This document shows, one piece after another, positions 22,926 through 34,799 of a stretch of 64,000 bases of DNA. Under the pieces are notes generated by a model that was given only the letters and a program-made list of their open reading frames with translations, did not search any database and was not told the origin of the DNA. Every line of letters starts with the position of its first letter. The first letter of the stretch is position 1. A program made the position numbers and the translations under genes. The stretch is from NCBI GenBank assembly GCA_037039685.1, contig JAWNGF010000009.1, forward strand, positions 248,001 through 312,000, read 5' to 3'. The stretch is from Ceratobasidium sp. AG-K. Taxonomy: Eukaryota; Basidiomycota; Agaricomycetes; Cantharellales; Ceratobasidiaceae.

Positions 22926-24600
22926 TCAGAAATCCAGGGACTTGGTTGCAGTGCCTATATTCACGAGTCAGAATCTATTTCAGACTAGCGGTAAGCTACT
23001 TACGCCGCTTTCGCTCTCGTGCGTCATTCATGATGGCGGAAGCGTGTCTCTCGAGCATATCCACATAAGGCTTCAATGAGGTATGTTCCCAATCTGTATC
23101 GGTTTATTACTATTAATCTCTTCGATGAGTCGATTTGAGGCATACCAGAATGATGCTCAACCCCAGAGTCTGCACTAGGCACGCTGTTGAGCTCTTGTAA
23201 AAGTTGTCCAACGGTTGGAACCTTTTCAGGGTCGAATTCATCTACACGGGCTGGATCAACTGGCACGCAAACACGTCCTAGAAGCTGGATGAGGTCATGT
23301 CCGATATTATAGTAACGGGTTACTCTGACCTGTACCAGGGTGAACGCAGAAAGGTGCTTTCAGCAAATGGTTGCGGTGCTTGGATACTTCGGTATCAATT
23401 CGGGGGTACGTGTATTGCAACACGATGTCCTCTATCGCCGAAGACAGGGTAGACTATCGCTCCATTAGTCGTATCGTGGCAGCTCTGCTCTGCTTGTGCC
23501 AACCTTTCGCTTGTCCTTTATAGTACTCAGGAGTTGTTTCCATTTCATTTCAGACGATATTCCTGTCTCATCTTCTCTGTCCCATAACCCTTGGAGTTTG
23601 TCGATGATTTCTGTTGCTAGCCGTTACTTCATGATCCACTTGATAACGGAGTGAATTACCATTATCAGGAATTAATTGTAGCAACTCTTGCCATCCCTCC
23701 CGCTTCGAAAAGACATCCTGGTCATCCAATATCACGTCACCGAACTCCTCGGCCAAGGTGTCTAGTGCCCTTTTCAGAGCCGGATGTAGCGGTCCCGGAC
23801 CAAACGATCCAGACGCTGGAGCCCGGACATTCACTTTCTTCACTTGGTCCTTGCCTCCCTACGATTGGCGTTAGCCAGGTCGGGAAACAAGTTGTAAGGC
23901 GAACCTTGACGACTTCGAGATAATTGACAATGGCGCGTCGTTCATCATCAGTTAGGTCCATGGCTTCCTTGTCTGATATCCAAAGATGGATACCACGACG
24001 TCCAGAGTACACCCATAACAAATGTTTGTAGCCGAAATCATCTATTAGGCGCGGGGTATTATTGTCAATAGTCCCAGTCGCGAAAAGTAACGGAGTACCT
24101 CGTAGTGCCTGGTCTAGCACCTTTACCGCCGCTGCGATAAACTTCCAACACCGACGACAAATTCCCTTGCCACTACAACATGTACGAATAGCGTCGTAAT
24201 CGGTCATGTCCAAATCAAAGACCAGCTCGCGGGCCGTGGGGGTGAGTGCACCTGGTCGCAGGGATTTTTTGTCTCGTGGCTACAGACGAAGAGTACCCTC
24301 AGGTGTCCCACTCCATATCTGTTTATGATTACCTACCCTGGCACTATAAATAGGTCCAATCTCGAAACGTGTTGGGTTATAGCGGCATATTTCCCTCTTC
24401 ATTTCTTCAACGTTCGCAAAGGAGTTATATCGCAAGTACACGTCGCCTTGTAAGGTCAGAGCAAATTCTCGGTTGGTAATGAGACGCGAAGGCGCGTGAT
24501 CCTGGTTCAACCAGTTGAATATTGGTTTAAATGGGTAGAGCCGACGATAGAATGCAAGCGTGACCTCAGGAGACGACGAATCTATTTCCTCTGCAGTCAT
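22926..24600 (-). CDS. PRI1: DNA primase small (catalytic) subunit
   Basis: PRI1 makes the RNA primer within the DNA polymerase alpha-primase complex. Eight exons (24600-24337, 24279-23905, 23858-23660, 23610-23504, 23453-23330, 23277-23146, 23093-23004, 22954-22926) give 439 residues, close to the family's 410-450. The blocks are exact family signatures: REFALTLQGDVYLRYNSF, the metal-binding Asp motif LVFDLDMTDYD, the zinc site CCSGKGICRRC, WVYSGRRGIHLW, LQYTYPRIDTEVSKHRNH and FCVHPGTGRVCVP. The last exon is just 29 nt and ends KSLDF, matching the conserved primase tail. Two introns have weak GTTCGC and GTTGGC donors, but their phase is right. The gene is divergent from DCTN4, with 243 bp between the start codons. 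Confidence 0.94.
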
Positions 24601-24843
24601 TTTATACCTGATTATTGGGCTTCGCGAGCTAGTAGCTGGATGGAGGTCGGGGTCTGCTCGGAGTCGCGTTGTTGTAGTTGAGAATGCTCGTATTGGATGT
24701 ATGACACACGTGATGGCCTGCCCTGAACTTGACGATGTAAATGTTACTCACCATACTTGACAACTCGCCGGTATACAACTTCTAGCTATATAGTTATCCA
24801 CTGCCTAATATCTTCTTGTCCTTCAGCCCGGCTACTCTGACTC

Positions 24844-26694
24844 ATGGCCCAATCAAATGTTCATTACCATTGTACTTGCTCGGTATCGCTTGCCTCTGGA
24901 ACGACAAGACAACCCCCTCTCGCAACACTAGAATCGTCCAACGCCGAATTTCACCCACTCACATCACTCTACTTCTGCGAAGAATGTGACGCCGTCCGTT
25001 GTCCGAGATGTGTTGCCCTGGAAGTTAGTGGCTATTACTGCCCCAACTGTCTCTTTGAAGTCCCCAGCGCCAGTGTGAGAGGGGAAAAGAATAGGCGAGG
25101 AACTAAAAGTATGAGCGCTATTGGCATATATTAACTCGGAATATAGATGCGCTCGTAACTGTTTCCAATGTCCACACTGTCATAATACGCTCTCCGTCGT
25201 GCCCTCCGACCCACCAGAACGTGAGCCTGGATCTCGCATGCCCATCATTATCAACCCTGTAGGAGAGCCTCCGTTCATCTTGTACTGCTCTTTCTGTCGT
25301 TGGGATTCCGAAGAGGTTGGAATATCATTCGAGAAGCCCACAGGTCTTGCATGTAAGTTTGCCCGAGGTACGGTCGGGGAACCCGTCTTGATGCACCGCT
25401 TTGCGAGAAGTGCAGCTCCAGCGCTTCGAGGACTCGGCGCCGGAAACATTGGAATTCGATCGTCTAAAGGATCACTTCGAGCCCCTCATCAGAGCTTCCG
25501 GGACCAGCCATACTGGCCATACGCCCAACGCTCGACACAACGCAATCACCGCGGCTGCTTCACACGCATTGGCTAGGGAGATCCCGGGAGTGTCGAAGCA
25601 CCAACTAAGCAAAGGCGCTGGGAGAGCCAACAAGTCGAAACCGCGCGTGGATCCGTGGGACAACTATGTCGCTCGCAGTCCTGCTGCAGGTGAAGATACA
25701 ACGACAGGAGCTTCGGGTGGTCCCGAAGATGTTGAATGGATGAGGAATCTAGACTACATTGAGGACGTAGCCCCCGTGGAAGCCAGATGGGACGCTAGTT
25801 GGTCTAGTAGCTCGCGGGCGAGGTGAGGGCATACGCAATTGAGTGGAACGCTTTCCTGACACATTTACAGCTCTTTGGCGCCGCTCCGCATCCCACTTCA
25901 CTCAAAGATGTCGGTCCGCTGTGCGGTGTGCCGCCATATCCTGATAAAACCCGAACAAAAATCCCAAAGTGTACGCTACAAGATTAAGCTCATGGCTGCC
26001 AACTACCTTCCCTCTCTCGAAGCCTCTCTTTTGTCAGCAGGAAATACGTCTACTCGTCTCGCCCAGGGGCGAAGCTCTCCGTTTTCCATCACCATCACCA
26101 ACCCCTTGTATGACTCCATACAAGTCCGCTTTCAACCGTACAACCCCTCTACCTACCCGAATGTCAGCCGTCCAAGCTTTCATGTCACGTTACCGCAAGG
26201 ATTTCTCTCAGTGGCAGCTTTTGCGGAAGCGTGGGAGTACGACGAGGACGATGAAGACATGGAGCAAGACCAAATGGTGCTGGATGCACTTGAAGGTGGG
26301 GCCGGCCTAACCGACGCCATCAAGGTGGGGGCCGACGGAAGGGCCCACCCAACGTCCCGAGGCAAGTCTGGTACCGTAGGGGTGCTTGAGAAACGGGCCA
26401 ATATGATTCGGATTGGCGGTGAAGTTGCTGTGTCGCGCGATGGGAGTGGTGATGTCAAGGCGAGTTCCAAACTCACATCATATCGCAACTCGTCTTACAG
26501 TTGCGCAATAGTTTACCATGCTAGTCACCTATCAGTATCGTGCGGAAGAGCCCGCGGAGGAACCATCACATGGGCAAGTGGATAGGAGCTCAACCTCTCA
26601 AGTCAAATCATTTTCGTTCTTGACGATGGTGAACCTCGGCGCCATTGCTGGTAGAGACCCCGGTCGCAGTGAACACTCATCTGCTGGTGCATGA
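24844..26694 (+). CDS. DCTN4: Dynactin p62 subunit
   Basis: Dynactin p62 sits at the pointed end of the Arp1 filament and helps dynein carry cargo. Five exons (24844-25094, 25147-25352, 25411-25822, 25871-26459, 26512-26694) give 546 residues. The N-terminus has the cysteine-rich zinc-binding region (YFCEECDAVRCPRC, YYCPNCLFEVPS, CARNCFQCPHCHNTL, LYCSFCRWDSEEVGI), then the conserved SAPETLEFDRLKDHFEPLI, then MSVRCAVCRHILIKPEQK and a beta-rich C-terminal domain ending in YQYRAEEPAEE and a Ser-rich tail. The introns at 25095-25146 and 26460-26511 fit the protein only with GC donors (GCGAGG and GCGAGT). The second exon pair is otherwise well ordered and the frame is unbroken. Confidence 0.92.
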
Positions 26695-28143
26695 CTGTGC
26701 TAGGTACTGACAATTGAGTCCGTGTTGGCGCTTGTGCTCGCATAGATGTATAAATGCACGCAGCCCCTAGGTATAAACTATATACAGAATATGGAAAATC
26801 TCAAATATGGAGTTAGGTATCGGCATTAGTGTGGGGACTCCCGCGCGGCGGGTGCGCAAGTGTGTGTCGAGGCTCCGGGACGCGAGTACGACTCGCGGGC
26901 CGGGTTGTGTCCTAACCCAGAGCGGGGAGAAAAAAACGAGTCCAACGAAAGAGAGAGAGAAGTGATGGCGGGAAAACGAGTGACAAAGGAGCGAGTCTAG
27001 ATGCACCCGCGTGGTACTGAAGTCGAGAGCAACGCCCTGCCACCATGTCGCTCGGGTCACGTGTGCACTCACAAGCGCTGAGCCACATAACTCAATATCG
27101 GTCGTGCGCCAGAGCCGGCTCCGACGCACGACCCCAATTTTTGATTGAGATCCCTGATTGATGTTCGTTCTTGCCCCAAAACCGGCGTGACCATGCGGCA
27201 CACTCACAGGCCACGACGACTCCCGACACCCCTCTCGGCTTTAAAGTTCGCTCCCCCACGCCTGAAGTCAATTTCCCGCCTTTTGAGGGGCATATTGGCA
27301 GGGCATAGGGGAAGTTCTATCAATATGTGCTATGGTCAGCCTCGTTTTAGTGGTCATTGACTACAATCACTGCATTAGTATCAAGGTTCCGAGCAAATCG
27401 GAGCTCCCATGCCTGGCAAAGCGCCAATCATTTGGCCTAGATAGCCAAGTGAGTCATTTGTACGAGAGTTACACCCATTTTTGGAGCTGCCAAGCAATAC
27501 GTCTATGCTACCATACCATAAGATACACGCACGCACATGGGTGACCATTGCAGCGTCGCTACGGCGCAGCAAACTAGCCCGGATCATATATGCGTAGTAA
27601 TTCTACTCATACATACCTCCGCTGACGCATCGTCTTACGAAAGTTGTTTGCACATGGCAACTCAGACCTGCTGATCCCGCAGTGCCATTGGTCTTACGAA
27701 TCGCATCATAATGTGATTGAGGCTCGTGGGCCACTGGAGGGTTCTGGCTTCCGCTATCCTAGTTTAGGAATCTGTCCCCGTTGTTCTCAATTTATCATTA
27801 TCCCGCTTATACGTGGGGATGTCATGAGTGTCCGACATATTTATCAATGTTATCGTCAGAATTCATATCCCACCACTTGTAATGGAGAAATGAAGGCTAT
27901 GAGGAATGATAAGTCATACCTCTTCATAAGCTATCTAGCTTGGTTGCACCCATCATGTACTCGACCTATCAAGATGGAATGTGGTCTCTCTTGGCGATTT
28001 TAGGCATATGATAGGCCGGATTATAAAAGCCAGCTGGCCCCACGTACCGTTCATGTGTGAGACCTTTCTCTATCACCCGCGTGCACCATCTCTTGGCATC
28101 CAGCCTTGTACGGCAACCTCGGTCGAACTCGTTTTGACTCTCA
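26695..28143. other. Gene-poor stretch with a GC-rich block
   Basis: 1.45 kb. From about 26830 to 27130 there is a GC-rich segment with a 146-codon open frame on the minus strand. It is Arg/Ser-rich, has no family resemblance, and I do not call it. A 119-codon plus frame at 27644-28003 is likewise unsupported. No transposon ends were seen. Confidence 0.4.
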
Positions 28144-29064
28144 ATGGCCACATCTAACCAACTAAAGCGCAATTGCGCCTGCCACCCATGTAGGAGAGGG
28201 AAATTAGTAAGCTATGTAGGCATTCCCTTGACTCGTAGGTACTGAATAGGTTCTGTTAGAAGTGTAACGGAGAACGGTAAGGACTCCCCCACTTCTTCTC
28301 TTTCGATAACATCTCATGCACATCATCCGAAGCCCTATGTGTACCAACTGCAAGCGCAAGTTGGTGTCTCAGTGCACGTACGATTTTGCTCCAGGGGAAG
28401 AGATATGGATTCAGTGCTCTGGTAAAGACTATTAGGCATTAACCCAATAACACTCTTATCACGACTGTGTAGGCCAATCAAGCCAGATTCGGCAAGCCCC
28501 ATCGAATCCTACTCCATCTACCTATGACCCAAGTCGATTCCACAGCACGGTTTCAGGGACGACACCTAGCTCTCCAATACACAACCCTCGACCAACCCAG
28601 AATACGCTCCTAGAAACCATCGTTAGTTCAACACTGCATAACACTGCGCCAGCGCCTTGGGTGCCGGCTCAGGCATCATTGGCACTACCAATACACAACC
28701 GCGATGTATGGTTGCCTACTCATGTCTCAAGACCATACTATAAGTTCGTACCCCTTAGCTCGCATGATTAACCGCTAATTAGCTACCTACGACAGCACGC
28801 CAGTCAGTAGTTTTGCTACTGAGACCACTCCTTTCATACCGTCAGGGGTTTCCTTTGGCTTTAATCCCAATTTACAAACTTACCCGGAGCTTATACTGGT
28901 ACGTCATGATTATTCAAAATACCCGTTTTGGCCTAACTCTAATACCAAAAAATCTAATTAATCAGCCGGACCCACTCTATCATAACAACTTCCAAGGCAC
29001 TGCAGAGCCCGATGTTCCAGACAGTACTCAGGCACGATCAGTTTACATGACGCCTTGGATGTAA
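28144..29064 (+). CDS. Small Zn2Cys6 fungal transcription factor, copy A
   Basis: Six exons (28144-28206, 28260-28276, 28333-28421, 28473-28743, 28811-28898, 28966-29064) join in phase to 208 residues. The N-terminus is a binuclear zinc cluster: CACHPCRRGKLKC, then NGERPMCTNC, then the sixth Cys in QCTYDFAPGEE. Exon 2 is a 17-nt microexon that encodes the middle of the cluster. The remainder is Pro/Ser/Thr/Asn-rich without a recognisable fungal_trans domain. Copy B at 30829 has the same microexon and the same CTYD(F/Y)APGE motif after the cluster, so the two are paralogues. The fifth exon boundary is the least certain. Function is probably sequence-specific DNA binding; targets are unknown. 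Confidence 0.75.
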
Positions 29065-30828
29065 TCCTGCATTCTTGGCCTCCAAACAAGACCACATAAT
29101 ACTACCTACGATAATCCATTCCACAGTCAAGGATTTAGGGGACGTACTGACCGGGTTCTAATACTCATCTACATACATCCGACTCTATTCTCAATATGCT
29201 TCCCACATGTATTGTATCACCTAGGAACGAGATGTATGTGCGTGAATACTATCCCCCGTTGTAAATGACGATGCCCTTACACGGATTGCTTCTCCCCCGC
29301 ACTTGCTCATATTGTCTGAGAGGGTATAGCGTGACGCTCCTATCAGTATACAGTCGTACGGGCTGTTGCAAGCGAGATAAATCCGGTAGATCATGCATCC
29401 GCTAGCCGCTCGTGCCCTCGCGCTGGGCTGAGCATGTGGACAATGGCAAGGATTGCACATTACGTTGTCCCAAATCTGACATAAGAATCCTTCTTGATGC
29501 ACAGCCTCCGGAGGTTTGAAACGATCAGCGCTCGATGAAAGAAGGTCTTCATATTGAGGATTACCTTAGACGCCCGGTAAATAGCATTTTATCAAAGGGT
29601 TTAGGTACCGCTTGTGCTACCAACACAACTAGCCCACAGTTACAAACTTTCCAGCTCTGGTAGTTCAAACCTGCCTAATTGTCATGGTCAAATGGCAGCG
29701 GTTGATTGGTACTTAATCATACTGATGTGCGCTCAGTCATGGAGCGGTTCGCTTTGCAAGCACTTCACGCGGACACGCATCCCACAATATACGCTACACT
29801 AGTGCCTGTGCTGATCCTATTGCCTATCATTGACAATCTTTCGGATCCCAACTTCGCACACGTGGTGGAATCGTTAGGGTACTGGCCAATGGTGGTCGCC
29901 TCACTATTCGTCTGGCTTCGATATCGGCCAGCACCGCCGCCGAATTAGCGAGCTATACATAACAGACTTTGCACTGTGTTATCGTGTTCCTGATAAACAG
30001 CCTGTATGCACTGCTCCGTACTTTGGACGTACACCAATGTATGCTGTGACCCTCGGGATAACGAACCCATTTATGAGTCTCTTACGCGTTGTCTGACTCA
30101 AATCCGAGTGCGGGCTTTGCCTGCCGATGGCCACGCAAGTATGGCACATGGCTCTAGCCATGTAAGTCCAAAAGTGGGGCGGCCGTATACTCTCGGTATG
30201 AATTTGACTCAATCCCACGCCCCTTCAACATAGCCAACACTCTGCACCGTGATCAGCGTGTGGTTCATGCCTGGTAAACGCAAGGCTCAATCTGTGAGAA
30301 AAAAGTACGAGCAAGATATTTACCGGCTAGTATAGAATCTGTCTTTACCCTATGTGGTATAATACAGTGGCTAGTGAGAGTTGGGTCTGATCATTGTTCC
30401 CCCTCTACCGCGTGCTGACTGGCTCTTTCCATCGACCCGAAGAGGGGAGAGGGATTCCTGATCGAGAACAAAAGAAGTCCACGCGATTCCGTTGATTGGG
30501 TGACTAGGAAGGGAGCGTGTGGAACGTGATCATTATTTGGGTCGGGAGAAGCGGTACCTTCAAAAACAGTAGTCTCCGTTCAAGGACCGGGCCGCGTGTT
30601 TCTCTAAAAAAGTGATGATTAATTGCCGACTTAAACTAGGGCCGAGGCACAGCCGCTTCTTCATAGATTTAAGATACCAAGCTAGGCCCCATGCTATGCA
30701 CTGGTGCCGCGTCCATCTTTGCTGTCCACCACCCTGCCATCAGGCTCCCAATACGTCATAACTGGGCTCGAAAGATATTTAAACACGCCCTCACATCTCG
30801 TTAAATCCGCCAGTTACCTACTCGTACT
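29065..30828. other. Spacer between the Zn2Cys6 paralogues
   Basis: 1.76 kb. A plus-strand frame at 29706-29948 (80 codons) contains a hydrophobic run (YATLVPVLILLPIIDNL) and could be a gene fragment, but no start, splice sites or homologue support it. The rest shows nothing. Confidence 0.4.
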
Positions 30829-32130
30829 ATGCAATCTTCTCCGACTCTTATCGTGCCGTCTCCTTCAAGCAACGGACCACTTCGTAGAAACCAAGCCTGT
30901 CACCAGTGCCGAGCTAGAAAGCTGGTTGGTTCCGATTGTTTCAGTACGCCAATGCTATACACTGACCATGTTTTTCCATCTAGAAATGCGATGCCGGGCG
31001 GTATGTGCTCCACTTATAAATCTGTGGATGCAGCTCATCCTGCTTTTTTCAGACCGTGCTCCACATGCAAGCGGTCTCATGCGAAAGCCATAGCTTCGTT
31101 GACGTCTGCTGGGCAGGCTGTATTAGCAGATCCCTGCTGTACGTACGACTACGCTCCTGGGGAGGACCCATGGACTGCGACCCTTCGCGGCGGGCCAAGT
31201 GAGTAGCCACCTTGCAGTTGTCCTGTCTACGCATGTGCTCAAAGAGTCGCAGAGTACTCTCCTCCGTTCCGGAGTAAATCTGGTAGCACCAGTCCTGGGC
31301 AATTGCTTGACAAACTGCATGTTTCTACGCCTGGTAAGTGCATTTCCAGTGAAAAACGTTGAAAAAAATCACTAACGGTCTCGCCAACAGAGTTGAGTAC
31401 ATCTGCGCCCCTGCCAAGTTCGATGCCTCAAATCGGCCCTCTTCGAACTCGTCGTGGCACAAGCACACACAAACCCTCTCCACCCTACACACCTCCCGGA
31501 AAAAACTCACTCCTGACGCCCGACTCGGTGTACGCTGGATCCCCAGCCCCAGAAATCTCGAGGATCGCAAGCGCCCATCGCGCATTCTCGTCATCACTTC
31601 CCTCCCTAAATGACATACGAGGAGTACCTGCGCTCATTGAGCCGACAGGTTTACTGCACCCCATGCCATCGTATGTTAATCCCCAGTCTTTCCACCCCGC
31701 CAACGACGATTTAGAATATGAGGAAATGGCGGAAATGCTATACAATTCAACAGGCCCTTTGCTTGATTCGCCACCATCGTGAGTAAACCTTTCAGTGAGG
31801 ACAACCGAGGTCCCCGGGCGCTCACAAAGGATTCACAGGTTCACACCACTACTTCCATATGCAAATCCGTTTTTGAGCGGAGTATCTGCAGGAAACGGGG
31901 CTACACTATATGCGCGCGGTACCCTTGGTAGCGGATTTTACCGTTCGAACTTGATGCAAATGCCAAACGATGGGTCAGATCAGGGTCCTCTGGAGCCGAG
32001 ATTAATCGATCCCACGGTTGGTGTCCCATCCATTTTGAGAGGGAGCGTCTCCACCCAGGACGCCGGCGATCTGGATTTTTCTTTCCTCGCCTCAGATTTG
32101 CTAGATGCCTATCGCCACGAAATACCATGA
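30829..32130 (+). CDS. Zn2Cys6 fungal transcription factor, copy B
   Basis: Exon 1 is 30829-30924, exon 2 the 17-nt microexon 30984-31000, exon 3 31053-31198. These encode RRNQACHQCRARKLKC, DAGRPCSTC and, after a longer loop than usual, the sixth Cys in DPCCTYDYAPGE. The loop between Cys5 and Cys6 is about 20 residues longer than in copy A. A middle exon in 31245-31335 is in frame but its acceptor is uncertain. The next exon starts at about 31393 (LSTSAPLPSSMPQIG) and runs to 31782, and the last exon covers about 31842-32130, ending LASDLLDAYRHEIP. The C-terminal two thirds is Ser/Pro-rich with acidic patches. It is probably a nuclear regulator; its target genes are unknown. Confidence 0.75.
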
Positions 32131-32973
32131 TAGTCTCTGCTGATGCGCATTTCCAAAACTCACCTCAAACTTAATGACTGAAAAACACGCTATTCACGTA
32201 TAAACTATTAATATGGGATGCATTGTACTATTGATGTTTTAATTGGGGATTTTATGTGGTATCTTTCGTATGTATCAATCCTATTTCTTGGCTATAGTCC
32301 AAAAACGAACTCGAACGGTAATCGTGATAAGTTCTGTTGGGAATTCCTTTCAAGACTCTGTAAACCATTTGTGGTCCAGGAGCATGGCCTATGTCCTATC
32401 TACACGTTCCGTTGTGAATGGCTTAGTAGAATCAAGAGTGATAGAGGGATTTTAGAGAGACAACTGTGGTCAATCATCCCGGTAAGGGTATAAACTGGGG
32501 CTGGCCGTGAGAGCGAAAACGCGCATTAGCGCCCAATGTCACCACTTACGGATTCTCGTTCTCCGGAAATTATCCCGGGAGAATGAAGTTTAATATCGGA
32601 TCGGATCTTTACGGTGAATAAGTGCCGGATCGCTATCCAAGGCAGGCAGGTCGATTTGCGTGGGAGGGGCTGCAGGTAGTTATTTGTCAGTGTATTGGTA
32701 GTCGATCTTAATTGGGTTAAATTAGTGTGCACGTACGCGTGACCGGAAGCAAATTCAATAGAAAGTTCGCGAAAGATGGCTAAACAAAGCCACCCCACAC
32801 CCTTGTAGCACGGACCATTATAAGGCGGCTCACCAATCATACCATAATACCGCGACCAGCCACCTACATTGTTCGCATCATCTTTGTTGCATTTTACCTC
32901 CAAGCATTGCTTTCGCACCCCAACGCTCACTTGACCTTATTGAAGACCAGGCGCCCGCCACTTGATTGTAGAG
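32131..32973. other. Intergenic between Zn2Cys6 copy B and Cdc37
   Basis: About 840 bases with the Cdc37 promoter. Short minus-strand frames are present but unsupported. Confidence 0.45.
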
Positions 32974-34708
32974 ATGCCTCTCAATTATTCCAAGTGGGAC
33001 CAATTGGAGGTACACATTGGTTCGATAATTATAGTAGTCCGCTATTGATCCATGATAACGCAGTTGTCGGATGATTCCGATATTGAAGGTCACCCCAACG
33101 TCGACAAACGCAGCTTGATTCGGTAAGGGTGTATTTCTTAGCGGGGTTATGTGTCTAACAATTGATAGATGGAAGCAGCGTGATATACATGAGAAGCGCG
33201 AACAGCGAAAGATGCGCATTCATGATCTTGAAAGCAAACTGGCGCTATCTAAGGTCCTCAATCCCCGAATCGAAAAGATCATTGCCGAGGTTCAGGAGGG
33301 GGGCAAAGCACGATTCAGCTCGATCACCGAACAGCTTAATACCAACCCCAGCCCTGATAAGCCCCCAGGCAATGCTCCCAACCAGCCGACGTACGACATG
33401 ATGCTTCACGAACTTATGCTTCAAGTCTGGAAAGGCGTGAAAGATGCCGGCGGCACGGGCGAAGACACAAATCTGACCGATAAATTGGTCGCAGGACTAA
33501 GGGACGCCTTGGAGAAACAACACCAAGATGACATACAGAATGAAAAGGACCTAGAGTACGAACGCAAGGAGCAGAAGAAGCATATCACGAGCGATGACGT
33601 TCATGATGGGTTTGATTCATCGGTCAGTGTACTCTGCCATGGCCACTGGTGATGCTCATCCCCCACGCAGAAAGTGTCCCACAAACCCTCAGCCGATCCG
33701 ACTGTGATGGCTCAACCCTTGGCATCGACAAAGAAGGAAAAGGTAGAGACGATCGAAGTACTGAACCCCAAGGGGAAAGGAAAGGTGAGATATTTTTGGG
33801 CGCAGGGTATTCTCCTGTGTTTACGATGAGTAGGAGGTTGAGGCGAGATCTGCCCAACCAGCGGACGACGACGACGACGATGTACCCTTGCCGGAGCTCA
33901 CACCTCTCCAGGTCAAATTCGCATCGCTCCCTTTGGGTGATTTCGAGGGTGCATTTAAATTCATACAAGATAACCACGAGATCTTTTCCCCTGGAGTCAC
34001 GGATGCTTTCCTTTTGGCTGGCTTTAGAGCCCAGATGAAAGACGACTCAAAGTATGCGAAACAGTGTGTCAACCGCAGCCTCATGTTGCAGTATTGCGAG
34101 AAACTCGGCCGCGATGGGGTTTCTCTTTTCTTCCAGCGGTACGTGTGGCCATTACGCAGACATCATAGCGTGTGTTTATATACTAATTCAGGATGTTATC
34201 CGATAATCACGTGTCCGCTTCCGGTAAACGACTTCCACCAAACGCCATGCCACGAGCCATTTTTGAAAAAGATGTGGACGACACTTACGCTATGATATGT
34301 ACCCGCGCGGAGAAGGCCAAGGAGGAGGATGCACAGGCAGGAAATCGCGAAACCATCCAGCTTGTGTGCGAGAATCCGGATACCGATGTTCAGTTCAATG
34401 TTCCGGATGGTCCGCCTCCTGAAAAAATTGTTTTGGAAGGAGAAGGCACAGAAAACCTCGATCCAGTGGAGGTTCGAGAAATGTTGATGCGCCGGTGGGA
34501 GATGTTCCAGGGATTTACGCCGGAGATGCAGCGGGCCCTGCAAAACAATAGCCTTGCGGAGGTCAATGCCGTGCTCGAGAAGATGAGCGTGCCAGATGCA
34601 GAGGAAATCGTTCAATTGCTGGATGCCTCGGGCATACTTTCATTTTCCTCTACGGACATTCGGGACGAAACCGGCGCTGCCGTGGTCGACGCACCCGACC
34701 CAGAGTAA
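32974..34708 (+). CDS. CDC37: Hsp90 co-chaperone Cdc37
   Basis: Cdc37 loads protein kinase clients onto Hsp90. Six exons (32974-33009, 33064-33122, 33169-33622, 33671-33784, 33834-34138, 34192-34708) give 494 residues. The invariant N-terminus MPLNYSKWDQLELSDDSD is intact, including the serine in the CK2 site (LSDDSD) that must be phosphorylated for kinase binding. It is followed by HPNVDKRSLIRWKQRDIHEK and a long coiled coil. The Hsp90-binding middle domain (LPLGDFEGAFKFIQDNHEIF, GRDGVSLFFQRMLSDN) and the helical C-terminal domain are complete. First-exon and intron borders are all GT-AG. No oddity apart from a poly-Asp run near residue 240. Confidence 0.95.
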
Positions 34709-34799
34709 TCGATTTCGTAGCATGGTGGCTGTATCGCGATCTGTAAATAAGTGACTACATTTAAGTGAAATCGTAGCATGTATGCGTCACGAAACCGTC

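Noticed and set aside
26767..27207. 146-codon minus-strand frame in a GC-rich block
   Set aside because: No family resemblance, no introns, Arg/Ser-rich composition expected of random GC-rich DNA.
27644..28003. 119-codon plus-strand frame with CPRC
   Set aside because: A single Cys pair, no further structure and no splice support.
29706..29948. Small membrane protein
   Set aside because: One hydrophobic run in an 80-codon frame, overlapping another open frame; no start or splice evidence.
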